Notes under the pieces: generated by a model | What the model was told of the DNA's origin: nothing | What the model saw: only the letters and a program-made list of their open reading frames with translations | The model's database searches: none | Part shown: positions 52,523 through 59,838 of the stretch, piece by piece | Numbering within the stretch: position 1 is the stretch's first letter | Layout of the letters: the number at the start of each line of letters is the position of its first letter | DNA from: an uncultured Lachnospiraceae bacterium | Lineage (GTDB): Bacteria > Bacillota > Clostridia > Lachnospirales > Lachnospiraceae | Assembly (NCBI GenBank): GCA_947593655.1 | Contig: CANQDS010000003.1 | Location: forward strand, 1 to 64,000 | Direction: 5' to 3' | Length of the DNA: 64,000 bases | Made by a program: the position numbers and the translations under genes

Positions 52523-53293
52523 ATGAACGGAGAACGAAAGAAGATCGATGAGATCCGGCGGGAACGGAAGGAAACGCCGATCGAAGAGCTGCCGGAATTT
52601 ATCAGGCGCTATGAGGACGACGCCCGGCAGGGCGTCCAATCGCTGGTGCAGGGCGCAAGAGACGCACTCGGAAAGCTTGAGGCGGAGAAGGAGCGCACCG
52701 AACGTTTGAAGCGCTACGAAAAGGAATACCGGGATTATCAATGGATCTGCGGTATTGATGAAGCGGGGCGCGGCCCGCTCGCAGGACCCGTCGTGGCGGG
52801 CGCGGTGATCCTGCCGAAGGACTGCGATATCCTTTATATCAACGATTCCAAGAAGCTGAGCGCCGCAAAAAGAGAGGAGCTTTACGATGTGATCATGGAG
52901 AAAGCCGTTGCGGCGGCCGTTGGCATGGCCTCCCCGCAGAGGATCGATGAGATCAACATTCTGCAGGCGACGTATGAGGCGATGCGCGAAGCCGTTTCCC
53001 GGCTGGAGATAACGCCGGATCTGCTGTTAAACGATGCGGTGACGATTCCGCAGATATCGATCCCGCAGGTTCCGATCATAAAAGGCGATGCCAAAAGCAT
53101 TTCCATCGGAGCGGCCAGCATCCTTGCCAAGGTGACGAGGGACCGGATCATGGCGGAATACGACAAGACATGGCCGCAGTACGGCTTTGCGTCCCATAAG
53201 GGCTATGGTTCGAAGGAGCATATCGCGGCGTTGAAAAAGTACGGTCCGGCGCCGATCCACCGGGCTACTTATATAAAGAAGTTTATTGATTGA
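52523..53293 (+). CDS. rnhB: Ribonuclease HII
   Basis: Removes RNA from RNA-DNA hybrids; 256 residues. Catalytic DE in GIDEAGRGPLAGPVVAGAV, a further acid in LLLNDAVTIP and the Asp in KVTRDRIM complete the site. A charged helical N-terminal extension of about 72 residues precedes the catalytic domain, as in many Firmicute RNases HII (substrate-binding domain). Longer upstream frame overlapping rbgA rejected. Confidence 0.95.
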   Translation: MNGERKKIDEIRRERKETPIEELPEFIRRYEDDARQGVQSLVQGARDALGKLEAEKERTERLKRYEKEYRDYQWICGIDEAGRGPLAGPVVAGAVILPKDCDILYINDSKKLSAAKREELYDVIMEKAVAAAVGMASPQRIDEINILQATYEAMREAVSRLEITPDLLLNDAVTIPQISIPQVPIIKGDAKSISIGAASILAKVTRDRIMAEYDKTWPQYGFASHKGYGSKEHIAALKKYGPAPIHRATYIKKFID

Positions 53294-53474
53294 GTCGCGG
53301 CTGTGTGCGGCAGAGGGATACTGGGAACATGAATCCCGCGACTGCGTGCGGCAGAGGGATACCGGGAACATGAATCCCGCGACTGCGTGCGGCAGAGGGA
53401 TACCGGGAACATGAATTCCGCGACTGCGTGCGGCAGAGGGATACCGGGAACATGGATCCCGCGGCTGCGGGCCG
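53294..53474. repeat. 41-bp tandem repeat between rnhB and the fliK-like gene
   Basis: Four units with GCGGCAGAGGG at 53307, 53348, 53389 and 53430 (exact 41-base period) and a partial fifth. Each unit contains CCGC-8 bases-GCGG, able to form a small hairpin, and an ATG. Since 41 is not a multiple of three, the units cannot code for a repeated peptide. It begins right at the rnhB stop. Confidence 0.95.
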
Positions 53475-53511
53475 CCCGCAGGAAAACGCGGGAATTTCGG
53501 GAGGGAGCAAG

Positions 53512-55290
53512 ATGCAGATATCGGATTTACTCGGATATTACGGCAATTCAGCAGGAAAAGAAGCCTTAACGGGAACGAAGGGCGTGGAACGTCTGGTTTC
53601 CGGCTTAAGGGAGATGAGCGCCGGGAATATTTTTGAGGGCACGGTCAATTCCGTCAAAAACGGACAGGTCGTTTTGGGGCTTTCCAACGGACAGGAAGTG
53701 ACCGCGCGGATGGAAGGCAAAGTCGCCGTTACCGTGGGGCAGTCCATGTTTTTCCAGGTCAAGTCGAACGACGGTTCCATGATCGCCATCCGGCCGTTTA
53801 CCATGGCGGGGAACAGCGTGAACCTGACGTTGTTAGATGCGCTGAAAGCAGCCGCGCTGCCGGTCGATGCGAAAAATCTTTCGATGGTCAATACGATGAT
53901 GGAGGAGCAGATGTCGGTGGACCGCAACAGCCTTATGCAGATGGCGCGTCTGATCCAGAATCATCCGGACATCGACGTGCGGACGCTCGTGCAGCTGCAG
54001 AAGCTGCATCTTCCGATCACTCCGGAATTTGCCTCCCAGTTTGAAAATTATCTGGACGATAAGCAGGCAATCGGGAAAGCGCTCGAAGATTTCATGCTGG
54101 AGCTTCCGTCGGCGCTTTCCAATGAAGAACTGCCGATCGGCAGTCTGCGGCAGATGGGCGCGCAGATCCTTTCGATCCTTACGGAGGGGCTTCCGGAGGA
54201 AAATGCCGCCGATATGGGAAACGCCCAGACAGAGAACGGCGTAGCGCCGGAAAACAATACGCAGATCAACGATGCCGGGAAAAACGGCGCGCAGGAACTT
54301 TCGGAAGCGGGACAAAAAACAGGCGCGGTCAGGCTTTCCGAAGGAGCGAAACAGGGTGCGGCCGGACTTTCCGGAGGAGCGCAGGGTGCGGCCGGATCTT
54401 TTGAAGGGGCGCAGGATGCAGCCGGACTTTCCCGGAATACGCAGCAGGCCGTGCCTCATACGCTGGCGGCTATTCTCGGAAAAGAAGGAGTTTCCTCGCT
54501 GACGGAACAGCTGGCTTCGGTCATGAAAGATATTGAAAGCAGCCTCTGGTTTGCGGGAAATACGCTCGATCCGAAGCAGAGCGCAGTCGCCGTGCTGAAC
54601 GAACTGCAGCGCCAGCTTGCGGGCCGGATGGTGACGGATAAGGGGGCGCTGCTGAAACTGTTTTCCGGGAAAGAGTTTCAGGCGCTGGTAAAGGATGCGA
54701 TGGAGCAGCAGTGGATGATCCGTCCCGAGGAGCTTTCCAAAGGGGAGCAGATGCGCAGCCTATACGATCATCTGGAAAACCAGCTGGACCGGATGGAAAA
54801 TGTTATGAAGGCGTCCGGGCAGGTTTCGGAGAACATCACGCAGCTTGCCGCGGAGATCCACAGCAATATTGATTTTATGAATCAGGTGAACCAGACCTAT
54901 ACGTATGTGCAGATCCCGCTGAAAATGTCGGGGCAGAATGCCAGCGGGGAACTGTATGTGTATACGAAGAAGAAAGATCTCAAGGAGAACAGCGGCGATC
55001 TGACGGCGTTTCTGCATCTGGATATGGATCATCTGGGCTCGACGGATGTTTCGGTCCGCATGCATGGAAGGGAGATCGCGACGAAGTTTTATTTTGACGA
55101 CGACGAATCGTTTTCCCTTGTGGAAAAACACCTTCCGGAGTTGGAGCGGCGTCTGGCCGAAAAAGGCTACCGCTGCACGCTTTCCGTGGCAAACGAAGGG
55201 AAGAAGGTCAATTTTGTCGAGGATTTTCTGAAAAAAGACCAGCCTTCCGCGGGCCTGCTGCACCGGTATTCCTTTGATATGAGGGCATAG
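53512..55290 (+). CDS. FliK-like flagellar hook-length protein (YlqG position)
   Basis: 592 residues; ATG 53512 with GGGAGGGAG. Upstream in-frame ATGs lie in the minisatellite and are rejected. The C-terminal 110 residues (VQIPLKMSG, LYVYTKKKDL, VRMHGREIATKFYF, EKHLPELERRLAEKGY) look like the FliK/Flg_hook C-terminal domain that talks to FlhB. The middle carries a low-complexity Gly/Ala stretch (residues about 270-320) with short repeats such as GGAQGAAG. Together with the next gene it matches B. subtilis ylqG-ylqH after rbgA-rnhB. No other flagellar gene is in the window. Confidence 0.8.
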   Translation: MQISDLLGYYGNSAGKEALTGTKGVERLVSGLREMSAGNIFEGTVNSVKNGQVVLGLSNGQEVTARMEGKVAVTVGQSMFFQVKSNDGSMIAIRPFTMAGNSVNLTLLDALKAAALPVDAKNLSMVNTMMEEQMSVDRNSLMQMARLIQNHPDIDVRTLVQLQKLHLPITPEFASQFENYLDDKQAIGKALEDFMLELPSALSNEELPIGSLRQMGAQILSILTEGLPEENAADMGNAQTENGVAPENNTQINDAGKNGAQELSEAGQKTGAVRLSEGAKQGAAGLSGGAQGAAGSFEGAQDAAGLSRNTQQAVPHTLAAILGKEGVSSLTEQLASVMKDIESSLWFAGNTLDPKQSAVAVLNELQRQLAGRMVTDKGALLKLFSGKEFQALVKDAMEQQWMIRPEELSKGEQMRSLYDHLENQLDRMENVMKASGQVSENITQLAAEIHSNIDFMNQVNQTYTYVQIPLKMSGQNASGELYVYTKKKDLKENSGDLTAFLHLDMDHLGSTDVSVRMHGREIATKFYFDDDESFSLVEKHLPELERRLAEKGYRCTLSVANEGKKVNFVEDFLKKDQPSAGLLHRYSFDMRA

Positions 55291-55297
55291 TTCGGAT

Positions 55298-55636
55298 ATG
55301 GATGACAGAAAATATTTTCGTCCGCTGTATAACGGAAAAGAAGGAAAAGAAAATAAAGAAAAGGGGCGCACGGCGGTTGCGATCGCTTATGAGCCGGGCG
55401 AGATGGCGCCGAAGATCCTGGCGACGGGAAAAGGCGTGGTTGCGGATAAGATCATTGAGAGAGCGAAGGAGAGCAATGTTCCGCTCTATAAGGACAATAA
55501 GCTGGCCGATACGCTTTCTAAGCTGCAGATCGGGGATATGATCCCGCCGGAATTATATGAAGTCGTTGCGGAAATCCTTGTTTTCGTGGATCAGATGGAC
55601 CGCATGAAGGCAAAAATTTCCGGGATGAAGCAGTAG
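55298..55636 (+). CDS. FlhB C-terminal-domain homologue (YlqH/FlhX type)
   Basis: 112 residues. It corresponds to the cytoplasmic domain of FlhB/EscU-type export switches (TAVAIAYEPGEMAPKILATGKG, DKIIERAKESNVPLYKDNKLA, EVVAEILVFV). The self-cleaving NPTH motif is replaced by GRTA, so it mimics the already cleaved C-terminal fragment. Paired with a FliK-like protein, it could act in substrate-specificity switching of flagellar export. Confidence 0.88.
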   Translation: MDDRKYFRPLYNGKEGKENKEKGRTAVAIAYEPGEMAPKILATGKGVVADKIIERAKESNVPLYKDNKLADTLSKLQIGDMIPPELYEVVAEILVFVDQMDRMKAKISGMKQ

Positions 55637-55651
55637 AGAAGGAGCGCGTGC

Positions 55652-56002
55652 ATGAATAAACGGGAACTGGGAACGCTTTATGAAAAGCGGGCGGCTTCTT
55701 ATCTGGAGGAACACGGCTACCGGGTGAAAGCGCAGAATTACCGCTGCCGGACGGGCGAGATCGATCTGATCGCCGAAGAGGACGGCTGTCTGTGCTTTGT
55801 GGAGGTTAAGTACCGCTCCGGCGCCCGTTTCGGGGCGGCATCCGAGGCGGTGGATGCCAGAAAACAGCATACGATCATTATGACGGCGCGTTATTATCTG
55901 CAGCAGCAGGGGTATTGCGATGAAACGCCCTGCCGTTTTGATGTCGTTGCATTTGACGGGGAACGGATCGAGCTGATCCGGAATGCGTTTGAGATAGTTT
56001 GA
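55652..56002 (+). CDS. YraN/UPF0102 family protein
   Basis: 116 residues, PD-(D/E)XK nuclease-like fold: GTLYEKRAASYLEEHGYRV, TGEIDLIAEEDG and CFVEVKYRSG give E, D and E-x-K. A typical companion of rnhB. Function unsettled; suspected Holliday-junction-resolvase-like nuclease. Confidence 0.92.
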   Translation: MNKRELGTLYEKRAASYLEEHGYRVKAQNYRCRTGEIDLIAEEDGCLCFVEVKYRSGARFGAASEAVDARKQHTIIMTARYYLQQQGYCDETPCRFDVVAFDGERIELIRNAFEIV

Positions 56003-56012
56003 GGGATAGGAA

Positions 56013-56891
56013 ATGGACGACAGGGAATGGATCCGGAAAAATGAAAAAGAAGTCCTAAGGCTGGACCGCGTTCCGATTTCGAGAGGACGCAAACTGCCGC
56101 TTCTGCGCTTTCCGCTTCTGGAGGAGGCGGGGACGGGGATCGCGGTTCATGCGTTTACCACGCGGGAGGGCGGCGCCAGCAGAGGAATCTTTTCGACGAT
56201 GAACTTAAGTTTTTCGCGGGGAGACGACCGGGAGGCGGTTCTGGAAAACTACCGCAGGCTGGCGGAGGCGCTCGGAACGAAGCCGGAAGATTTTGTGTGC
56301 TCCGACCAGACGCATACGACAAACGTAAAAAGAGTCGGCGCCGCGGAGCGCGGCATGGGAATTTTCAAAGAGCGCGCTTATCAGGATGTTGACGGGCTGA
56401 TCACGGATGAGCCGGGAATCGTGCTTTCTACTTTTTATGCGGACTGCGTTCCGCTGTTTTTCATCGATCCGGTCCACCGGGCGATCGGGCTTTCCCATTC
56501 CGGGTGGCGGGGAACCGTCCGCCGCATGGGGGAACAGACACTGCTTGCGATGAAGCGGGAGTTTGGAACGAGGCCGCAGGATGTGGCCGCGGCGGTCGGG
56601 CCGTCGATCTGCCGGGACTGCTATGAGGTCAGCGAAGACGTGGCGGAGGAGTTTGCGCGGGAATTTGCGGGGCATGAAGCGGAAATCCTTACAGACAAAG
56701 GCGGCGGAAAGTACCTTCTGGATCTGTGGAAAAGCAACGCGATCGTTTTAAAAGATGCGGGGATTCTGCCGGAGCATCTGGCGGTCACGGATATCTGCAC
56801 CTGCTGTAATGAGCGCCTGCTGTTTTCGCATCGGGCGAGCGGCGGAAAACGCGGGAATCTGGGGGCTTTTCTGATGCTAAAGGAGCCGTAA
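56013..56891 (+). CDS. pgeF: Peptidoglycan editing factor PgeF, laccase-domain
   Basis: 292 residues of the YfiH/CNF1-like fold. Metal/active-site residues: DQTHTTNV, YADCVPLFF, SHSGWRGTV and VGPSICRDCYEV, with His and Cys as in the family. Relatives act as purine nucleoside phosphorylase/oxidoreductases or correct wrong amino acids in peptidoglycan precursors. Follows yraN after 10 bases, so probably in the same operon. Confidence 0.88.
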   Translation: MDDREWIRKNEKEVLRLDRVPISRGRKLPLLRFPLLEEAGTGIAVHAFTTREGGASRGIFSTMNLSFSRGDDREAVLENYRRLAEALGTKPEDFVCSDQTHTTNVKRVGAAERGMGIFKERAYQDVDGLITDEPGIVLSTFYADCVPLFFIDPVHRAIGLSHSGWRGTVRRMGEQTLLAMKREFGTRPQDVAAAVGPSICRDCYEVSEDVAEEFAREFAGHEAEILTDKGGGKYLLDLWKSNAIVLKDAGILPEHLAVTDICTCCNERLLFSHRASGGKRGNLGAFLMLKEP

Positions 56892-57042
56892 GTGTCATTT
56901 CGTGAAGAATTCGCCTGATAGGAAAGTGTCATTTCGTGAAGAATTCACCCGATAGGAAAGTGTCATTTCGTGGGAATTTCGCTTGCGAGAAAGTGTCATT
57001 CCGTGATAATCTCCCTTGTATAAAAGTGTCATTTCGTGATAA
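56889..57042. repeat. Five 33/34-bp direct repeats upstream of the ATPase gene
   Basis: GTGTCATTTCGTG-type cores start at 56892, 56926, 56960, 56993 (one C for T) and 57026. Spacing is 34, 34, 33 and 33 bases. Copies become less alike in the second half of the unit. The array fills the gap from the pgeF stop to 28 bases before the next start codon. Confidence 0.92.
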
Positions 57043-57069
57043 GATAGATAATAGAAGGGAGGGATCATC

Positions 57070-58407
57070 GTGAAACGAAAGATTTATGATCGTCTGCTGG
57101 AATGGAAGGAAAAGGATCAGGGAAGCTGCGCGCTGCTGCTTGACGGGGCAAGGCGCGTCGGCAAAAGCTATATTGCAGAGCAGTTCGGCAGGAACGAGTA
57201 TCAAAGCTATATCCTGATTGATTTTGCGCATCTTCCGCGAGAAGTCCGGGCGATGTTTGAAAATGACATCAATGATCTTGACCTTTTTTTCAGTAAACTG
57301 GCGGCATATTACCGGACGGAACTGTATCCGCGGAATTCTCTTTTCATTTTTGATGAAGTGCAGAGATATCCGGCGGCGCGGGAGCTGATCAAATATCTGG
57401 CGGCGGACGGGCGGTATGATTATCTGGAAACCGGTTCGCTGATCTCTCTGCGCATGAATGTTGAGGATATCGTGATCCCCTCGGAAGAGGAGCATGTCGA
57501 GATGTTTCCGATGGATTTTGAGGAATTTCTCTGGGCGATGGGAGACGAAACGACGGTTCCGTTTTTGCGGGAGTGTTTTGAGAAGATGCAGCCTTTGGGG
57601 CAGGCGCTGCACCGAAGGGTAATGAATGATTTCCGCCAGTACATTCTGGTGGGCGGGATGCCGCAGGCCGTGGAGGCGTATATCCGCACGAAGAGTTTTG
57701 AGGATACGGATCGGATCAAAAAGCGCATCCTGACGCTGTACCGGGAGGATGTTACGAAATTCGCGAAGGGGTATGAGGCCAGAGTCCTTTCGATTTTTGA
57801 TGAAATGCCGTCGCAGCTTGCAAAGACGGAGAAAAAATACAAGCTGGCGGATATTGATAAAAACGCGCGCTTCCGGGAATACGAGAACGCTTTTCTCTGG
57901 CTGGCGGAAGCGATGATCGTCAATGACTGTTATAATGCTACGGAACCGACCGTCGGCTTGTCCATGAGCGGGGATCATACGACACGGAAATGTTATATGG
58001 CGGATACGGGGCTTCTGGTGACGCATTCTTTCATGGACGACCAGTTTGCCGATAATGAGCTTTACCGGGAGATCCTGCTGGACCGTCTGCATGTCAATGA
58101 GGGAATGCTGCTGGAAAATATTGTGGCGCAGGAATTGCGTGCGCACGGGCACAGGCTCTTCTTTTATTCCCGTTCGGATCCGGAGAACCGGGCGAACAGC
58201 ATGGAAATTGATTTCCTGATCCGGAAGCAGCGGAAGATCTGTCCGGTGGAAGTGAAGTCGGGGGCGTACCGCAGGCACTCTTCTCTGGACAAATTCCGGA
58301 GCCGTTTCGGGGGAAAGATCGGGCAGGCCTATATTCTGTATACAAAAGATATCCTGCTGAAAGAAGACGTAGTTCATCTGCCGGTTTATATGGCGATGTT
58401 TTTATAA
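57070..58407 (+). CDS. AAA_14/DUF4143-type ATPase
   Basis: 445 residues; GTG start with GGAGGGA upstream. Walker A GARRVGKSY (26-34), Walker B LFIFDEVQ (91-98), sensor LETGSLISL. The C-terminal half has the DUF4143-like block with MEIDFLIRKQRKICPVEVKSG, an acidic residue followed by E-x-K, reminiscent of PD-(D/E)XK nucleases. Such single-gene ATPases are abundant in gut anaerobes with unknown function. The five-repeat array in front may be its control region. It appears inserted between pgeF and the GntR/ABC operon. Confidence 0.88.
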   Translation: MKRKIYDRLLEWKEKDQGSCALLLDGARRVGKSYIAEQFGRNEYQSYILIDFAHLPREVRAMFENDINDLDLFFSKLAAYYRTELYPRNSLFIFDEVQRYPAARELIKYLAADGRYDYLETGSLISLRMNVEDIVIPSEEEHVEMFPMDFEEFLWAMGDETTVPFLRECFEKMQPLGQALHRRVMNDFRQYILVGGMPQAVEAYIRTKSFEDTDRIKKRILTLYREDVTKFAKGYEARVLSIFDEMPSQLAKTEKKYKLADIDKNARFREYENAFLWLAEAMIVNDCYNATEPTVGLSMSGDHTTRKCYMADTGLLVTHSFMDDQFADNELYREILLDRLHVNEGMLLENIVAQELRAHGHRLFFYSRSDPENRANSMEIDFLIRKQRKICPVEVKSGAYRRHSSLDKFRSRFGGKIGQAYILYTKDILLKEDVVHLPVYMAMFL

Positions 58408-58468
58408 TGAATTTTAAGAAAATCATAAGAAATTATTTCGTTCATCTTAAAAGAATAACGGGAATGAT

Positions 58469-58536
58469 ATGCTATACTAAGCGTATCCATAACATTAGTA
58501 CACCTGATAGCTGATCGTTATTGGGTGTGCTTTTTT
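58469..58536 (+). promoter_or_regulatory. gntR promoter and leader terminator
   Basis: TGCTATACT (58470-58478) is an extended -10. About 20 bases on, AGTACACC (58497-58504) pairs with GGTGTGCT (58524-58531) and a run of T follows (58531-58536). So a short transcript could end before the gntR ribosome binding site. Alternatively the hairpin ends transcription from the ATPase gene. Confidence 0.5.
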
Positions 58537-58558
58537 GCAGAAAGGGAGGGAGATCTGT

Positions 58559-58936
58559 GTGGTAACTTTGAATTATCGGGACGCGAAGCCCATTTATGAG
58601 CAGATCAAGGACGGCATCCGCCGTCTGGTCATTACGGATTCGCTGCTGCCGGATGAGAAACTGCCGTCCGTCCGGGAACTGGCGGCGAAACTTGCCATCA
58701 ATCCCAATACGATCGCAAGGGCGTATAAAGATCTGGAAAACGAAGGTTATATTTATGCCTTAAGCGGAAAAGGGACGTTTGCTGCGGCGAAAGCAGAAGG
58801 CAGAGAGCGGCGCACGAGCGAACTTCTGGAAGAGTTCGACGAGATCGTGACCGAGCTGATCTATCTTTCGGTCCGGCCGGAGGTACTGCAGGAGCGCGTG
58901 CATCTGCTGGAAATGAAAAGGGGGGGTAAATCGTGA
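58559..58936 (+). CDS. GntR-family regulator, YtrA type
   Basis: 125 residues; GTG 58559 with GGGAGGGA. Winged-helix DNA-binding domain: PIYEQIKDGIRRLV, LPSVRELAAKLAINPNTIARAYKDLE, then a short helical tail instead of a large ligand domain, which defines the YtrA group. Such regulators repress their own ABC operon and respond to envelope stress. Stop overlaps the next GTG by 4 bases. Confidence 0.9.
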   Translation: MVTLNYRDAKPIYEQIKDGIRRLVITDSLLPDEKLPSVRELAAKLAINPNTIARAYKDLENEGYIYALSGKGTFAAAKAEGRERRTSELLEEFDEIVTELIYLSVRPEVLQERVHLLEMKRGGKS

Positions 58937-59838
58937 TACAGGTAAACCATGTTGTGAAATCATTCGGCGATTTTTGTGCATTAAACGGCGTGGACATGAA
59001 CGTTGAAAAAGGAAGCATTTACGGGCTGGTCGGGCCGAACGGAGCGGGAAAATCCACGATCATCCGCCATCTGACCGGCGTGTACCGCCAGGATTCGGGC
59101 GAGATCTTTGTGGATGGGGAGCCGGTGTATGAGAACCGGAAGGTGAAAGCAAAAATCTCTTATATCCCGGACGAATTATTTTATTTTCTGCAGGCGGATA
59201 CGCTGGAAATGATGCGCTATTATAAAGGGATCTATCCGTCTTTTGACGGGAAAATGTTTTACCGGATGCAGGAGTTTTTTCCGGGGATCAATCTCCGGCG
59301 CAATATCCGCAGGCTTTCCAAGGGGATGCAGAAGCAGGTTGCGTTCTGGCTGGCGGTCTGCTGCAGGCCGGATCTTCTGATCCTGGATGAACCGGTGGAC
59401 GGGCTTGATCCGGTGATGCGGCGCCAGATCTGGAGCATTCTGGTGTCCGAAGTGGAGGAGCGGCGGATGACTGTGCTGGTCAGCTCCCACAATCTGCGCG
59501 AGCTGGAAGATGTCTGCGACCATGTCGGGATCATGAACAAGGGAAAGATCATGATCGAACGGTCGTTAAGCGAGCTGCAGGGCAATATTTCGAAAATCCA
59601 GGTGGCGTGCGTGACGGGAATGCCGAAGCTGCCGAAAGAATTTCCGGTTCTTCATATGTCAAATACCGGGCGCGTTTATACCCTGATCGTCAAGGGTGAT
59701 CCGAAAGAGGCGGTGAATGCGATCACGGTGGAAGGCGGGCAGATGAATGTCGTTGACATCCTTCCGCTGACGCTGGAGGAAATCTTTATCTATGAGATGG
59801 GAGGAGCGGATTATGAAGTCAAAGATATCCTGTTTTAA
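58933..59838 (+). CDS. ABC transporter ATP-binding protein (YtrB type)
   Basis: 301 residues. Walker A VGPNGAGKST, signature LSKGMQKQVAFW, Walker B LLILDEPVDGLDP, H-loop VSSHNL. A C-terminal extension of about 85 residues is typical of the CcmA/YtrB group. Translationally coupled to the repressor gene and overlapping the permease start by 26 bases. Confidence 0.92.
   Translation: MIQVNHVVKSFGDFCALNGVDMNVEKGSIYGLVGPNGAGKSTIIRHLTGVYRQDSGEIFVDGEPVYENRKVKAKISYIPDELFYFLQADTLEMMRYYKGIYPSFDGKMFYRMQEFFPGINLRRNIRRLSKGMQKQVAFWLAVCCRPDLLILDEPVDGLDPVMRRQIWSILVSEVEERRMTVLVSSHNLRELEDVCDHVGIMNKGKIMIERSLSELQGNISKIQVACVTGMPKLPKEFPVLHMSNTGRVYTLIVKGDPKEAVNAITVEGGQMNVVDILPLTLEEIFIYEMGGADYEVKDILF

Noticed and set aside
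53027-53371. Minus-strand frame with repeated peptide in the 41-bp array
   Set aside because: Unit length is not a multiple of three and the frame continues antisense to rnhB; no start signals.
56889-57042. Regular direct repeats that might be taken for a CRISPR array
   Set aside because: The repeated core and the space between are both similar from copy to copy, the period is 33-34 bases and no unique spacers or cas genes are present.
56929-58377. 482-codon open frame on the minus strand
   Set aside because: Antisense to the AAA_14 ATPase; composition is that of a shadow frame. The RNDTF-like repeats at its end are only the direct repeats read backwards.
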